From Nocardioides halotolerans DSM 19273 (GTDB taxonomy: Bacteria; Actinomycetota; Actinomycetes; Propionibacteriales; Nocardioidaceae): a DNA stretch of 64,000 nt. The stretch covers positions 16,013 through 80,012 of the forward strand of contig NZ_AUGT01000026.1 of the NCBI RefSeq assembly GCF_000422805.1, given 5' to 3'. The translations under genes were made by a program, and so were the position numbers. Below are positions 51,886 through 60,486 of the stretch, piece by piece. The notes under the pieces were generated by a model. It was not told where the DNA came from, did not search any database, and worked only from the letters and a program-made list of their open reading frames with translations. Positions within the stretch are counted from its first letter, which is position 1. The number at the start of each line of letters is the position of its first letter.

Positions 51886-54800
51886 GTGGAGCTGTGGGTC
51901 CTGGTCGTCGGGCTGGTCATGCTGGCCGTCGCGCTGCCGATCGCCGGCCGTCGCGTCGTCTTCCTCTACCGGCTGATCGCGAGCGGGCAACCGGCTCCCG
52001 ACCGGGTGGAGAACGTCACCAAGCGGCTGGGGCAGGCGCTCACGACCCAGGTGGTCGAGGTCCTCGGGCAGAAGAAGCTGCTGAAGTGGTCGGTGCCGGG
52101 CGCGGCGCACTTCTTCGTGTTCTGGGCGTTCGTGATCCTCGGCAGCGTCTACCTCGAGGCGTTCGGCATCCTCTTCTCGCGCAACCCCCACTGGGCGATC
52201 CCGGTCATCGGCCACTGGGACGTGCTCGGCTTCGCGCAGGACTTCATCGCGGTGATGTGCGTCCTCGGCCTGGCGACGTTCGTCGCGATCCGGCTGCGCA
52301 ACAACCCCCAGACCCTCGGCCGCAAGTCCCGCTTCAGCGGCTCCCACCTCGGGCCGGCGTGGTTCACGCTGTTCATGATCTTCAACGTCGTCTGGACCAT
52401 GTTCCTGTTCCGCGGCGCCGCCTGGGCCACCGACGACCACTTCCCCTACGGCAACGGCGCGTTCGGCTCCCACGCCGTGGGCGCGCTGCTCGGCGGGCTG
52501 TCGGACCACACGACCGACGTCATCGAGGGGATCGGGCTCCTCCTGCACATCGGCGTCATGCTCGGGTTCCTCATCTTCGTGCTCAACTCCAAGCACCTGC
52601 ACATCTTCGTGGCGCCCCTCAACGTGCTCTTCGGCCGCCGACCCAAGGCGCTGGGCGCGGTCAAGCCGCTCACCTCGGAGGGCCGGGCGGTCACGCTCGA
52701 CGACATCGAGGACATGGACGAGAGCGCGACGCTCGGCGTCGGGTCCGTCGAGGACTTCACCTGGAAGGGCCAGCTCGACTTCGCCACCTGCACCGAGTGC
52801 GGCCGCTGCCAGTCGCAGTGCCCGGCGTGGAACACCGAGAAGCCGCTTTCGCCCAAGCTCCTCATCATGGCGCTGCGCGACGCGTCGTTCGCCAAGGCTC
52901 CCTACGTGCTCGCCTCCGACGACAAGCGCGCCGGGCTGCTCGACGGCGACGGCGCCCGGGCGCAGACGCTGACCAAGGAGGTCGAGCGCCCTCTGGTCGG
53001 CGAGACCGGCGACGACTGGTTCTACATGCCCGAGAGCGGCGCGGCCGTCATCGACCCGGACGTGCTCTGGTCGTGCGTCACCTGCGGCGCCTGCGTCGAG
53101 CAGTGCCCCGTCGACATCGAGCACGTCGACCACATCGTCGACATGCGGCGCTACCAGGTGCTCGTCGAGTCGAACTTCCCCGCCGAGCTCAACCAGCTCT
53201 TCAAGGGGATGGAGAACAAGGGCAACCCCTGGAACATGTCGCCCACCGCGCGCATGGACTGGGCCCAGGGCCTCGACTTCGACGTCAAGGTCGTCGGCGA
53301 GGACGTCGAGTCGCTCGACGAGGTCGACTGGCTGTTCTGGGTCGGCTGCGCCGGCGCCTACGAGGACCGCCAGAAGAAGACCACCCGCGCCGTCGCGGAG
53401 CTGCTGCACATGGCCGACGTCTCCTTCGCGGTGCTCGGCAACGGCGAGACCTGCAACGGCGACCAGGCGCGCCGGGCCGGCAACGAGTTCGTGTTCCAGG
53501 GCCTCGCCCAGCAGAACGTCGAGACGTTCAAGGAGCACAAGGTCAAGAAGGTCGTCTCGACCTGCGCCCACTGCTTCAACACGCTGAAGAACGAGTACAA
53601 GGACTTCGGCATCGAGCTCGAGGTCGTCCACCACACCCAGCTGCTCAACCGGCTGGTGCGTGAGGGAAAGCTGACCCCGGTCAAGGACGGCGCCGGCGCC
53701 CACCAGCGCAAGATCACCTACCACGACCCCTGCTACATCGGTCGTCACAACGGCGTGTACTCGCCGCCGCGCGAGCTGCTCCAGGTGCTGCCGGGCGCGG
53801 ACTTCGTCGAGATGCCTCGCAACTCCGAGCGGTCCTTCTGCTGCGGCGCCGGCGGCGCGCGCATGTGGATGGAGGAGAATCTCGGCGAGCGGATCAACGT
53901 CAACCGCACGAGCGAGGCCGTCGCCACGGGCGCCGACCAGATCGCGGTCGGCTGCCCGTTCTGCCGGGTGATGCTCTCCGACGGCCTGACCGCCGCGATC
54001 GACAAGGGCGAGGCGCGCGAGGAGGTCGAGGTCCTCGACGTCGCGCAGATGCTGCTCGCCTCGGTCAAGGGCGAGCAGGCCACCCGCCGCGCCCCGGGCA
54101 GCGGCGGTACGGCGCTCAAGGAGCGCCCGGTCGAGACCAAGGCCGAGCCCGAGGCCGGTGACGAGACGGTCACCGAGGACACCGTCACCGAGACCTCCGA
54201 GGCCTCGCCCGCCGCCAAGGCGTCGGGTGGCGGCTCGTCGCTCTTCGACACCCCTGCCGACGACGCCGGCGGCTCCGATGACTCCGACGGCGGCGGCGAC
54301 CCGCCCGCGCCGACCACGCCGGCCACGGCCGGTGGCTCGCTGTTCGACCTGGGCGGCGACGACGAGTCCGAGCCCGAAGCGAAGGCGGAGCCCGAGGAGA
54401 AGCCCGAGGAGAAGCCCGAGGCGTCGGGCGGCTCGCTGTTCGACCTCGAGGCGGAGCCGGAGCCGGCGCCCGCTGCCGAGAACGCCGTCACCGCGCCGGC
54501 CGAACCCGAGACCGAACCCGAGACGCAGCCCGCTACCCCGGCCGCAGACCTCGGCTCGGGCGGCTCGCTCTTCGACATCGCCGCCGACAAGACCGCGGAG
54601 CCCGAGCCGAAGGAAGGAGCCCAGGCCGAGGACACGCCGGTCGAGCCTGTCGAGACCCCCGCAGCGGAGGCACCCACCGCACCGAGCGCGGACCTGTCCT
54701 CGGGTGGTTCCCTCTTCGACATCGCCGCCCCTGACGTGGTCGACGCTCCCGCTCAGGACGAGGCCGAGGCACCCGAACCGGAGCCCGAGCCCGCAGCGGA

Positions 54801-55008
54801 CGAGAGCGTCTCGGCCGGCGCCGCGCTCAGCCAGGCGGCGACGTTCTCCGACCCCGACGACGGCGAGGAGCCCGAGGACGGCGAGGGGCACGAGCCTGAG
54901 GAGAAGCCCGAGGCCGAGGAGAAGCCGAAGCCGGCCGCCTCCGGCGAGGCGCACACGCCGAAGACCGACGTCGACATCAACGAGTCGGGCTCGCTCTTCG
55001 ACCTCTGA
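51886..55008 (+). CDS. Membrane Fe-S oxidoreductase (CCG-domain, HdrD/GlpC-like) with GSLFD-repeat tail
   Basis: A 1040-residue protein. About five N-terminal helices with haem-type histidines (HFFVFWAF, HTTDVIEGIGLLLHIGV) resemble an NarI/DsrM-like cytochrome b region. Two [4Fe-4S] motifs follow (CTECGRCQSQCP and CVTCGACVEQCP), then two CCG domains (GCAGAYEDR, CAHCFNTL with HDPCYIGR; FCCGAGGARMW with GCPFCRVM). It should pass electrons between the quinone pool and a soluble partner. After residue 740 an acidic Pro/Glu/Ala-rich tail carries six copies of [GS]SLFD, the last at the extreme C-terminus. The GTG at 51886 is chosen. It is longer than the roughly 700-900 residues usual for actinobacterial relatives. 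Confidence 0.85.
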   Translation: MELWVLVVGLVMLAVALPIAGRRVVFLYRLIASGQPAPDRVENVTKRLGQALTTQVVEVLGQKKLLKWSVPGAAHFFVFWAFVILGSVYLEAFGILFSRNPHWAIPVIGHWDVLGFAQDFIAVMCVLGLATFVAIRLRNNPQTLGRKSRFSGSHLGPAWFTLFMIFNVVWTMFLFRGAAWATDDHFPYGNGAFGSHAVGALLGGLSDHTTDVIEGIGLLLHIGVMLGFLIFVLNSKHLHIFVAPLNVLFGRRPKALGAVKPLTSEGRAVTLDDIEDMDESATLGVGSVEDFTWKGQLDFATCTECGRCQSQCPAWNTEKPLSPKLLIMALRDASFAKAPYVLASDDKRAGLLDGDGARAQTLTKEVERPLVGETGDDWFYMPESGAAVIDPDVLWSCVTCGACVEQCPVDIEHVDHIVDMRRYQVLVESNFPAELNQLFKGMENKGNPWNMSPTARMDWAQGLDFDVKVVGEDVESLDEVDWLFWVGCAGAYEDRQKKTTRAVAELLHMADVSFAVLGNGETCNGDQARRAGNEFVFQGLAQQNVETFKEHKVKKVVSTCAHCFNTLKNEYKDFGIELEVVHHTQLLNRLVREGKLTPVKDGAGAHQRKITYHDPCYIGRHNGVYSPPRELLQVLPGADFVEMPRNSERSFCCGAGGARMWMEENLGERINVNRTSEAVATGADQIAVGCPFCRVMLSDGLTAAIDKGEAREEVEVLDVAQMLLASVKGEQATRRAPGSGGTALKERPVETKAEPEAGDETVTEDTVTETSEASPAAKASGGGSSLFDTPADDAGGSDDSDGGGDPPAPTTPATAGGSLFDLGGDDESEPEAKAEPEEKPEEKPEASGGSLFDLEAEPEPAPAAENAVTAPAEPETEPETQPATPAADLGSGGSLFDIAADKTAEPEPKEGAQAEDTPVEPVETPAAEAPTAPSADLSSGGSLFDIAAPDVVDAPAQDEAEAPEPEPEPAADESVSAGAALSQAATFSDPDDGEEPEDGEGHEPEEKPEAEEKPKPAASGEAHTPKTDVDINESGSLFDL

Positions 55009-55044
55009 GCTCAACCACCCGGGCCGGCTGCGCGTCACAGCAAC

Positions 55045-55737
55045 GTGACCTCCCCCTCCCGGCCGCCCGTTCCCGCCCTCCTCCTCGCCGCGCTCCTCGC
55101 TCTGCCCGCCGTCGCCGGCTGCGGCACCGACAGCGGTTCCGACGCCGGATCCGCATCGTCCGCCGCACCGGCGACCCGGTCGACGACCCCCAGCCCGACA
55201 CCCAGCCCGACCGCCGGCCCCACGCCGCCGCCACCGATGACCACGCAGCCGGCGGCGGAGGCCGCCGGCGTCGTCGACGTCGTACCGGCCGGGATGGACG
55301 AGGACCTCGTGCGGGTCGGCCGGATGTTCCTGCGGCTGGCGCGCGGCGCTGCTGGCGCGACCCTCCCGGTCGAGCCGCAGGTGACGGTGCTCCTCGGGGG
55401 CGAGCAGGCCACCGTGCTCACCAGCACCCAGGCCGACGACCGGGCCTCGTGGGAGCAGCTGTGCGACTCGAGCGGCAAGGGCTACGCCGAGCGGTCCTGC
55501 CCGGTGTCGGCGCTGGCAGCGCTCGCCGACAGCGAGGGCGTGACGTTCTCGACCGAGCCCGCCCAGGAACCCTGCTCCGGGCCGCACGGTCTCGAGCCCG
55601 GCGACGTCGGCGGCACCAAGCGGGTCACGCTCCTGGCCCGGCCCCACGGCAGCTGCCTCGACTACGCCGCCGTCGAGCTCTACCTCAACGACGTCAGCCA
55701 GCTCGTCGCCGCCAACCTGGTGCTCGGCTCGCCCTAG
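55045..55737 (+). CDS. Putative lipoprotein
   Basis: A 230-residue exported protein. The N-terminus VTSPSRPPVPALLLAALLALPAVAGC ends in a lipobox (AVAGC), so the Cys near residue 26 is probably lipidated. A Ser/Thr/Pro-rich spacer of about 40 residues (TTPSPTPSPTAGPTPPPP) leads to a mixed domain of about 155 residues with four Cys that may form two disulfides (WEQLCDSS, RSCPVS, EPCSGP, GSCLDY). I do not recognise the domain. The neighbouring PASTA-type gene pair lies 38 bp downstream on the same strand. Confidence 0.8.
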   Translation: MTSPSRPPVPALLLAALLALPAVAGCGTDSGSDAGSASSAAPATRSTTPSPTPSPTAGPTPPPPMTTQPAAEAAGVVDVVPAGMDEDLVRVGRMFLRLARGAAGATLPVEPQVTVLLGGEQATVLTSTQADDRASWEQLCDSSGKGYAERSCPVSALAALADSEGVTFSTEPAQEPCSGPHGLEPGDVGGTKRVTLLARPHGSCLDYAAVELYLNDVSQLVAANLVLGSP

Positions 55738-55775
55738 GAGGCCCCGGGAGCCGTAGGCTCGCCGCGGAGGGTCAG

Positions 55776-56693
55776 GTGGACTTCGACCAGTACGTCGCGG
55801 CGCGCTACGGCAGGCTCGTCGAGCACGCCCTCGACCTGGGGTGCGCCGAGTCCGAGGCCTGCGTCCACGTCGACCAGGTGCTGGCCGAGCAGCGCAGGCG
55901 GATCCGCCGCGCGGAGGACCCGGACCCCCTCGTGCGCGAGGCGCTCGAGCGCGCGGTGCGCGGCACCCCCGAGCGCTCACGGCGGACCGCACCGCTCGTG
56001 GCGCTCGGTGTGGTCGCGGTCGCCGTGGCGGTCGGGGTGGTGGCGACCTACCGGCCGGCCCCCCACGAGCTGCCGTCGTTGTTCGCGCTCACCGGCGCCC
56101 AGGCCGAGGAACTCCTCGAGAGCGAGGGCTACGAGGTCACGCTGGAGGAGGCCAGGTCGTGCGAGCCGCCGGGCCTGGTCATCGACTCCGACCCGCCCAG
56201 CGGCGGACCGGTCCGCGAAGGCGCGACGGTCACCGTCCGCACCTCCGTGATCGCCGGCAGCCACTGCGAGCCCGCCTTCCCGCGACGGTCGGCGGCCTGG
56301 GAGTTCGTGCTGTTCGCCCTGGGCCGCGGACCGGCCCCCGCGCTGGCCGACGAGCTCGACGTCGTGGTCGACGGCGGGCCACCCCGACATCTCGACGGGG
56401 ACGTCGCGGCGGGGCTGCAGGGGCAGGTCGACCTCACGCTCGCCATCGAGCGGGCGGCGGAGCAGACCCGAGCCGGCGAGAGCGGACTGCCCCGGCTCAG
56501 CGTCGTGTTCACCGCACCACCGGCGACCTGGTGCGGCATCGACCTCCCGCCGATCGTCGCGGACCGAAGCGCGATCCGGTTCGAGATCGACCCCCGCCCG
56601 GAGGACCGCCGGGGCTGCCCGCTCACCGTCGACCTCTACCGGACGGACTCGGCCATCGACGCGGTCATCGTCTACACCCCGCAGGGCCGGTGA
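55776..56693 (+). CDS. Sigma-like N-terminus, TM helix and PASTA-like domain protein (paralogue a)
   Basis: A 305-residue protein. Residues 1-70 (DFDQYVAARYGRLVEHALDLGCAESEA... RRIRRAEDPDPLVREALERAV) resemble region 2 of actinobacterial SigE-type sigma factors, but there is no region 4. One helix follows at about 74-93 (PLVALGVVAVAVAVGVVATY). A PASTA-like unit comes next (LPSLFALTGAQAEELLESEGYEVTLEEARSCEPPGLVIDSDPPSGGPVREGATVTV), then about 150 extracytoplasmic residues with conserved Cys and LTVDLYRTDSAID. PASTA domains sense cell-wall fragments. The GTG at 55776 gives the start shared with its paralogue. Confidence 0.75.
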   Translation: MDFDQYVAARYGRLVEHALDLGCAESEACVHVDQVLAEQRRRIRRAEDPDPLVREALERAVRGTPERSRRTAPLVALGVVAVAVAVGVVATYRPAPHELPSLFALTGAQAEELLESEGYEVTLEEARSCEPPGLVIDSDPPSGGPVREGATVTVRTSVIAGSHCEPAFPRRSAAWEFVLFALGRGPAPALADELDVVVDGGPPRHLDGDVAAGLQGQVDLTLAIERAAEQTRAGESGLPRLSVVFTAPPATWCGIDLPPIVADRSAIRFEIDPRPEDRRGCPLTVDLYRTDSAIDAVIVYTPQGR

Positions 56694-56697
56694 CGTC

Positions 56698-57642
56698 GTG
56701 GACTTCGACCAGTACGTCGCGGCGAGGTACGGCCGGCTCGTCGAGCACGCCGTGCTCCTCGGCTGCGCGGAGGGCGAGGCCGGCGCCTGCGTCGACCGGG
56801 TGCTGCTCGAGCAGCGCAAGCAGATCCGCGGCGCGGACGACCCCGACCCGCTGGTGCACGAGGCGCTGGAGAGCGCGATCAGCGGCACACCGCCGCGGTC
56901 GCGCCGCACCGGCCCGCTCATGGCGGTCGGGCTGGTCGCGGTCGCCGTCGCGGTCGGCGCCGCGCTCACCTACCGGCCTCCACCGCAGCCCGTGCCGTCG
57001 CTGTTCGGCCTCGATGCGACCCAGGCCCAGCGCCTGCTCGAGGACGAGGGGTACGCCGTGCTGGTCCGTCCGGCGCGCTCGTGCGAGCCCGACGGCCTCG
57101 TGCTCGGGTCGGAGCCGCCGGCGGGCACGCTCGCGCGGGAGGGGGCGACCGTGACCCTCCGGGCGGCGGCGCGGTCCGACGCGTTCTGCCAGGCGCAGTT
57201 CCTGGCACGCAGCGACGCCTGGGACTACGTCGCGTTCGCGCTCGGCGGCGACCCGCCGCCGTTCGCCGCGACCGTGACGCTGGTCGTCGCCGGGTCGGAG
57301 CCGCGGTCGTTCACCCGCGGCGAGGCCGGCGACGGCACGCGCTGGGGCGAGGCGTTCGACCTCGTCCTGGCCGCCGCGCGCGCCGCTGCTCCGACCGCGA
57401 GCGGCATGCCCGCCCTGCGGGTCGAGGCGACGCTCCCGCCCGAGGCGTGGTGCGGCGTGGCGCGCCCGCCGGAGCTCGGCGACCGCTTCGCGCTGCGCCT
57501 CCAGATCGACCCGCGGGCCTCGCGCGCCGAGGGCGGCTGCCCGCTCAGCGTCGACCTCTACCGCTCCGAGCGCGTCATCGACACGGTCGTCGTCTACCCC
57601 GCCCGGGCGGACGGCGAAGGACTCGTGGTGGACCCGGCCTAG
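56698..57642 (+). CDS. Sigma-like N-terminus, TM helix and PASTA-like domain protein (paralogue b)
   Basis: A 314-residue tandem paralogue of the preceding protein, four bases downstream. It has the same four-part layout: a sigma-region-2-like N-terminus (DFDQYVAARYGRLVEHAVLLGCAEGEAG), a helix (GPLMAVGLVAVAVAVGAALTY), a PASTA-like unit (VPSLFGLDATQAQRLLEDEGYAVLVRPARSCEPDGLVLGSEPPAGTLAREGATVTL), and a C-terminal domain ending LSVDLYRSERVIDTVVVY. The shared first 16 residues and C-terminal block show duplication; the middle has diverged. The stop overlaps the convergent small membrane protein gene by four bases. Confidence 0.75.
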   Translation: MDFDQYVAARYGRLVEHAVLLGCAEGEAGACVDRVLLEQRKQIRGADDPDPLVHEALESAISGTPPRSRRTGPLMAVGLVAVAVAVGAALTYRPPPQPVPSLFGLDATQAQRLLEDEGYAVLVRPARSCEPDGLVLGSEPPAGTLAREGATVTLRAAARSDAFCQAQFLARSDAWDYVAFALGGDPPPFAATVTLVVAGSEPRSFTRGEAGDGTRWGEAFDLVLAAARAAAPTASGMPALRVEATLPPEAWCGVARPPELGDRFALRLQIDPRASRAEGGCPLSVDLYRSERVIDTVVVYPARADGEGLVVDPA

Positions 57643-57899
57643 ATCTCGTCCGGCTTGTCGACGTGCTCTGGCACGACGATCGGCTTCACCCTCGCCCAGA
57701 TCAGGAACGCCGCCCCGACCACGACCAGCGCGAGACCGGCCCAGAGGTTCGCGTTGACGTCGCCTGTCTTGTCGTACTCCTTGTCGCCGAAGATCCCCAT
57801 CAGCACGAGGATCACGCCGTAGACGCCAAGCAGGCCGCCGATGATGTTGCGGATGTCGAGCGCCCCCGCGGTGTGCTTCTGGCCAGTGTGCTCACTCAT
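57639..57899 (-). CDS. Small two-helix membrane protein beside the symporter
   Basis: An 86-residue protein with two hydrophobic helices (IIGGLLGVYGVILVLMGIF and LWAGLALVVVGAAFLIWARV) joined by a charged loop (GDKEYDKTGDVNAN). It follows the sodium/solute symporter gene by 13 bases on the same strand, so it may be an accessory subunit. Small partner proteins are known for several SSS-family symporters. The exact family is not recognised. Confidence 0.75.
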   Translation of the reverse strand: MSEHTGQKHTAGALDIRNIIGGLLGVYGVILVLMGIFGDKEYDKTGDVNANLWAGLALVVVGAAFLIWARVKPIVVPEHVDKPDEI

Positions 57900-57912
57900 C
57901 AGTCGACCCTCC

Positions 57913-59652
57913 TCAGAAGATGACGTTCAGGATGACGACCAGGACCAGGGCGATCGAGGCCAGCGGGATGGTGCGGCGGTACCACGGATAGGTCTCCTCG
58001 TCGGCGTCGACGAGGTCCTCCCGCGGCGTCTCGGAGTAGACCAGGCCCTTGAGCTCCGAGGCGGGCTTCGGCTGCGTGACCATCGAGACCACGACGCTGA
58101 GCACGATGTCGACGACGAAGGCGACCGAGGCCGCGACGAACGCCGCGCCCTGCCCGGAGAGGTGGATCCAGCCCTGGCTCAGGCCGCCGAGCGTGCCCTC
58201 GGTGCAGATCGCGGTGGCGACCGCGGCCAGGGTGCCGGCGGACAGGCCGATCCAGCCGGCGGCCGGCGTCATCCGCTTCCAGAACATTCCGAGGATGAAC
58301 GTCGCGAACAGCGGCGCGTTGAAGAACCCGAACAGCACTTGGAGGTAGTCCATGATGTTGGAGAAGTTCGACGCCAGCGCCGCGGTGAAGATCGCGACCA
58401 GCGTGGCGACGACCGTCGCGATGCGGCCGACGCGCAGGTAGTAGCCGTCCTCGCGCTCCTTGACGACGTAGGTCTCCCACAGGTCGTAGCTCAGCACGGT
58501 GTTGAACGCCGAGATGTTGGCCGCCATGCCGGCCATGAACGCCGCCAGGAGGCCGGTGATCGCGACGCCCAGCAGGCCGTTGGGCAGGACCTCCTTCATG
58601 AGGAACAGCAGCGAGTCGTTGAACTTCACGTCGCCCGACGCGCCACCCGGCACGGCGTCGCCCGCCTTGGTCTTCGAGATCTCGGTGACGAGGACCGCGG
58701 CGATCATGCCGGGGAAGATCGTGATGAACGGGACGAACATCTTCGGGAAGGCGCCGATGATCGGCGTCTTGCGGGCCGAGGAGATGGAGTTGGAGGCCAT
58801 CGCGCGCTGCACCTCGACGAAGTTCGTCGTCCAGTAGCCGAACGACAGCACGAAGCCGAGCCCGAACACGATGCCGACGACCGACCACAGGTCGGAGTCG
58901 AAGCCAGAGAGCGCGTTGCCGGGCCAGGAGTTGAGCTGCTGAGCGGCGGTGACGCCCCCGGACTTGTCGTCGGCCGCCGCCTCGGTGATCTTGTCGGTCA
59001 GGCCGTCCCAGCCGCCGACACGGTGCAGGCCGAGCAGGGTGAGCGGTGCGAGCGAGGCGACGATCACGAAGAACTGCAGCACCTCGTTGTAGATCGCGGC
59101 ACTCAGCCCGCCGAGGGTGATGTAGGAGAGCACGATCGCGGCCGCCACGATGAGCGCGAGCCACAGTGGCCACCCGAGCAGCGCGTGGATGATCGAGCCG
59201 AGCAGGTAGAGGTTCACGCCGGCGATGAGCAGCTGGGCCACCGCGAAGGAGATCGCGTTGACCAGGTGGGCTCCGGTGCCGAACCGGCGCCGCATGAACT
59301 CCGGCACCGACCGGACCTTCGAGCCGTAGTAGAAGGGCATCATCACGACGCCGAGGAAGAGCATCGCCGGGATCGCGCCGACCCAGAAGTAGTGCACCGC
59401 CGGGAGGCCGAACTGCGCGCCGTTCGCCGACATGCCCATGATCTCGACGGCGCCGAGGTTGGCGGAGATGAACGCCAGGCCCGTCACCCAGGCGGGCAGG
59501 GCCCGGCCTGAGAGGAAGAAGTCGACCGAGTCGGAGACCTGGCGCCGGGCCAGCACCCCGATGCCGAGCACCACGGCGAAGTAGAGGAAGACGATCAGGT
59601 AGTCGACCGGACCCGCGTCGATGATCGTGTTGGCCAGCACTGGTGCGGACAT
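57913..59652 (-). CDS. Sodium:solute symporter family (SSS) transporter
   Basis: A 579-residue permease with about 14 membrane helices. It begins DYLIVFLYFAVVLGIGVLARRQVSDSVDFFLSGRALPAWVTGLAFISANLGAVEIMGMSANG, the SSS signature around helix 1-2. LAGxxL-type segments, YITLGGLSAAIYNEVLQFFVIVAS and FGYWTTNFVEVQRAMAS follow, the last matching the sugar-type (SGLT) branch Q-R-x-x-A. A sugar or other organic solute is likely imported with Na+. ATG 59652 has AAAGGG upstream. Its promoter region contains the TGACGTCA array shared with the divergent ribbon-helix-helix gene, so it may be controlled by that protein. Confidence 0.9.
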   Translation of the reverse strand: MSAPVLANTIIDAGPVDYLIVFLYFAVVLGIGVLARRQVSDSVDFFLSGRALPAWVTGLAFISANLGAVEIMGMSANGAQFGLPAVHYFWVGAIPAMLFLGVVMMPFYYGSKVRSVPEFMRRRFGTGAHLVNAISFAVAQLLIAGVNLYLLGSIIHALLGWPLWLALIVAAAIVLSYITLGGLSAAIYNEVLQFFVIVASLAPLTLLGLHRVGGWDGLTDKITEAAADDKSGGVTAAQQLNSWPGNALSGFDSDLWSVVGIVFGLGFVLSFGYWTTNFVEVQRAMASNSISSARKTPIIGAFPKMFVPFITIFPGMIAAVLVTEISKTKAGDAVPGGASGDVKFNDSLLFLMKEVLPNGLLGVAITGLLAAFMAGMAANISAFNTVLSYDLWETYVVKEREDGYYLRVGRIATVVATLVAIFTAALASNFSNIMDYLQVLFGFFNAPLFATFILGMFWKRMTPAAGWIGLSAGTLAAVATAICTEGTLGGLSQGWIHLSGQGAAFVAASVAFVVDIVLSVVVSMVTQPKPASELKGLVYSETPREDLVDADEETYPWYRRTIPLASIALVLVVILNVIF

Positions 59653-59731
59653 GCGAACGCCCTTTCTGCGGCTGAGAGGCCCCGAGGCCAGAAACGCAGT
59701 GCCCGGCCGTCTCGTGCGGCAAACCTGCGGC

Positions 59732-59798
59732 CATGACGTCACCTGACGTCATGTGACACCACTTTCCACTTGACATGACATCATCGTGGTGTCACGAT
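59732..59798. promoter_or_regulatory. TGACGTCA box array and divergent promoter
   Basis: TGACGTCA occurs at 59734 and 59744, and TGACACCA at 59754, an exact 10-bp period (one helical turn). Further boxes are TGACATGA (59771), TGACATCA (59776) and an inverted TGACACCA (59787-59794). The first two also form a perfect inverted repeat with two central bases. TTGACA (59770-59775) and CACGAT (59793-59798), 17 bp apart, make a rightward promoter ending seven bases before ATG 59806. Tandem 8-bp boxes at one-turn spacing are how ribbon-helix-helix proteins such as MetJ bind. Confidence 0.75.
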
Positions 59799-59805
59799 GG
59801 TGCAC

Positions 59806-60363
59806 ATGGACATCACGCCATACGTCGACAGCCTCCGGCGCGACCTGCTCGCCGCCGCCGAGGCCGCCGGCCCCGAGGCCCACGCCGCGGCCGAGCGCCT
59901 CACCTTCGCCCTCGACCCCGCCGCGCGGCTCGCCCTCATGGAGGCCATCTCGCAGGCCGCCACCGAGATCACCGCCGAGATGCCCGCCGGTGGCGTCGAC
60001 GTACGCCTCGACGGCCGCGAGCTGGCGTTCGTGGTCGACGCGCCGACCGGGCCGCCCGCCCCGCCGGCGCCGCCCGCCCCGCCGCCCCCGCCCGGGGTCG
60101 ACGAGGTGGAGGAGGGCGGCATCGCCCGCATCACGCTCCGGCTCCCCGAGTCGGTCAAGGCGAAGGCCGAGGAGTTCGCTGCCCGGTCCGGCCACTCGCT
60201 CAACACCTGGCTCGTCAACGTCGTCCGCGCGGCCACCCGCGAGGGCGCGATCAACGTCGACATCGACCTCTCGAGCCTCCCCTTCGTGGGCGGCAACGAC
60301 CCGTTCGGTGGGCAGGGGCCCTTCGGCGGCAAGCGAGGCCGGCGGATGAGCGGCTGGGTCTAG
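59806..60363 (+). CDS. Ribbon-helix-helix domain protein (probable autoregulator)
   Basis: A 185-residue protein. The N-terminal 75 residues are helical and Ala-rich (DITPYVDSLRRDLLAAAEAAGPEAHAAAERLTFALDPAARLALMEAISQAATEI). A Pro-rich linker (PPAPPAPPAPPPPPG) leads to IARITLRLPESVKAKAEEFAARSGHSLNTWLVNVVRAAT at about 103-142, a clear Arc/MetJ/HicB-type ribbon-helix-helix DNA-binding fold. A Gly-rich basic tail (GGKRGRRMSGW) ends it. ATG 59806 fits the leaderless promoter; ATG 59797 lies inside the -10. It likely binds the adjacent TGACGTCA array and controls itself, the DUF4097 gene and perhaps the symporter. Confidence 0.85.
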   Translation: MDITPYVDSLRRDLLAAAEAAGPEAHAAAERLTFALDPAARLALMEAISQAATEITAEMPAGGVDVRLDGRELAFVVDAPTGPPAPPAPPAPPPPPGVDEVEEGGIARITLRLPESVKAKAEEFAARSGHSLNTWLVNVVRAATREGAINVDIDLSSLPFVGGNDPFGGQGPFGGKRGRRMSGWV

Positions 60364-60486
60364 CCGCCCCGCCCCGCCCCACCGCCACCCGGTCAGCCAC
60401 GGGCCGGCGCCCACTCACAGCCAGGGCGCCGGTCCGGCGGCCCAGCACACCCTCTTCCCGTTCCCTCATGCACAGGAGTGACAGCC

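Noticed and set aside
55776..55985. A functional sigma factor gene
   Set aside because: Only a region-2-like segment is present. There is no region 4, and the chain continues into a membrane helix and a PASTA-like domain.
51610..55992. A 1460-codon open frame antisense to the Fe-S oxidoreductase and neighbours
   Set aside because: It mirrors real genes on the other strand, has low-complexity Arg/Gly/Leu content and no domain. Long antisense frames are routine at this GC content.
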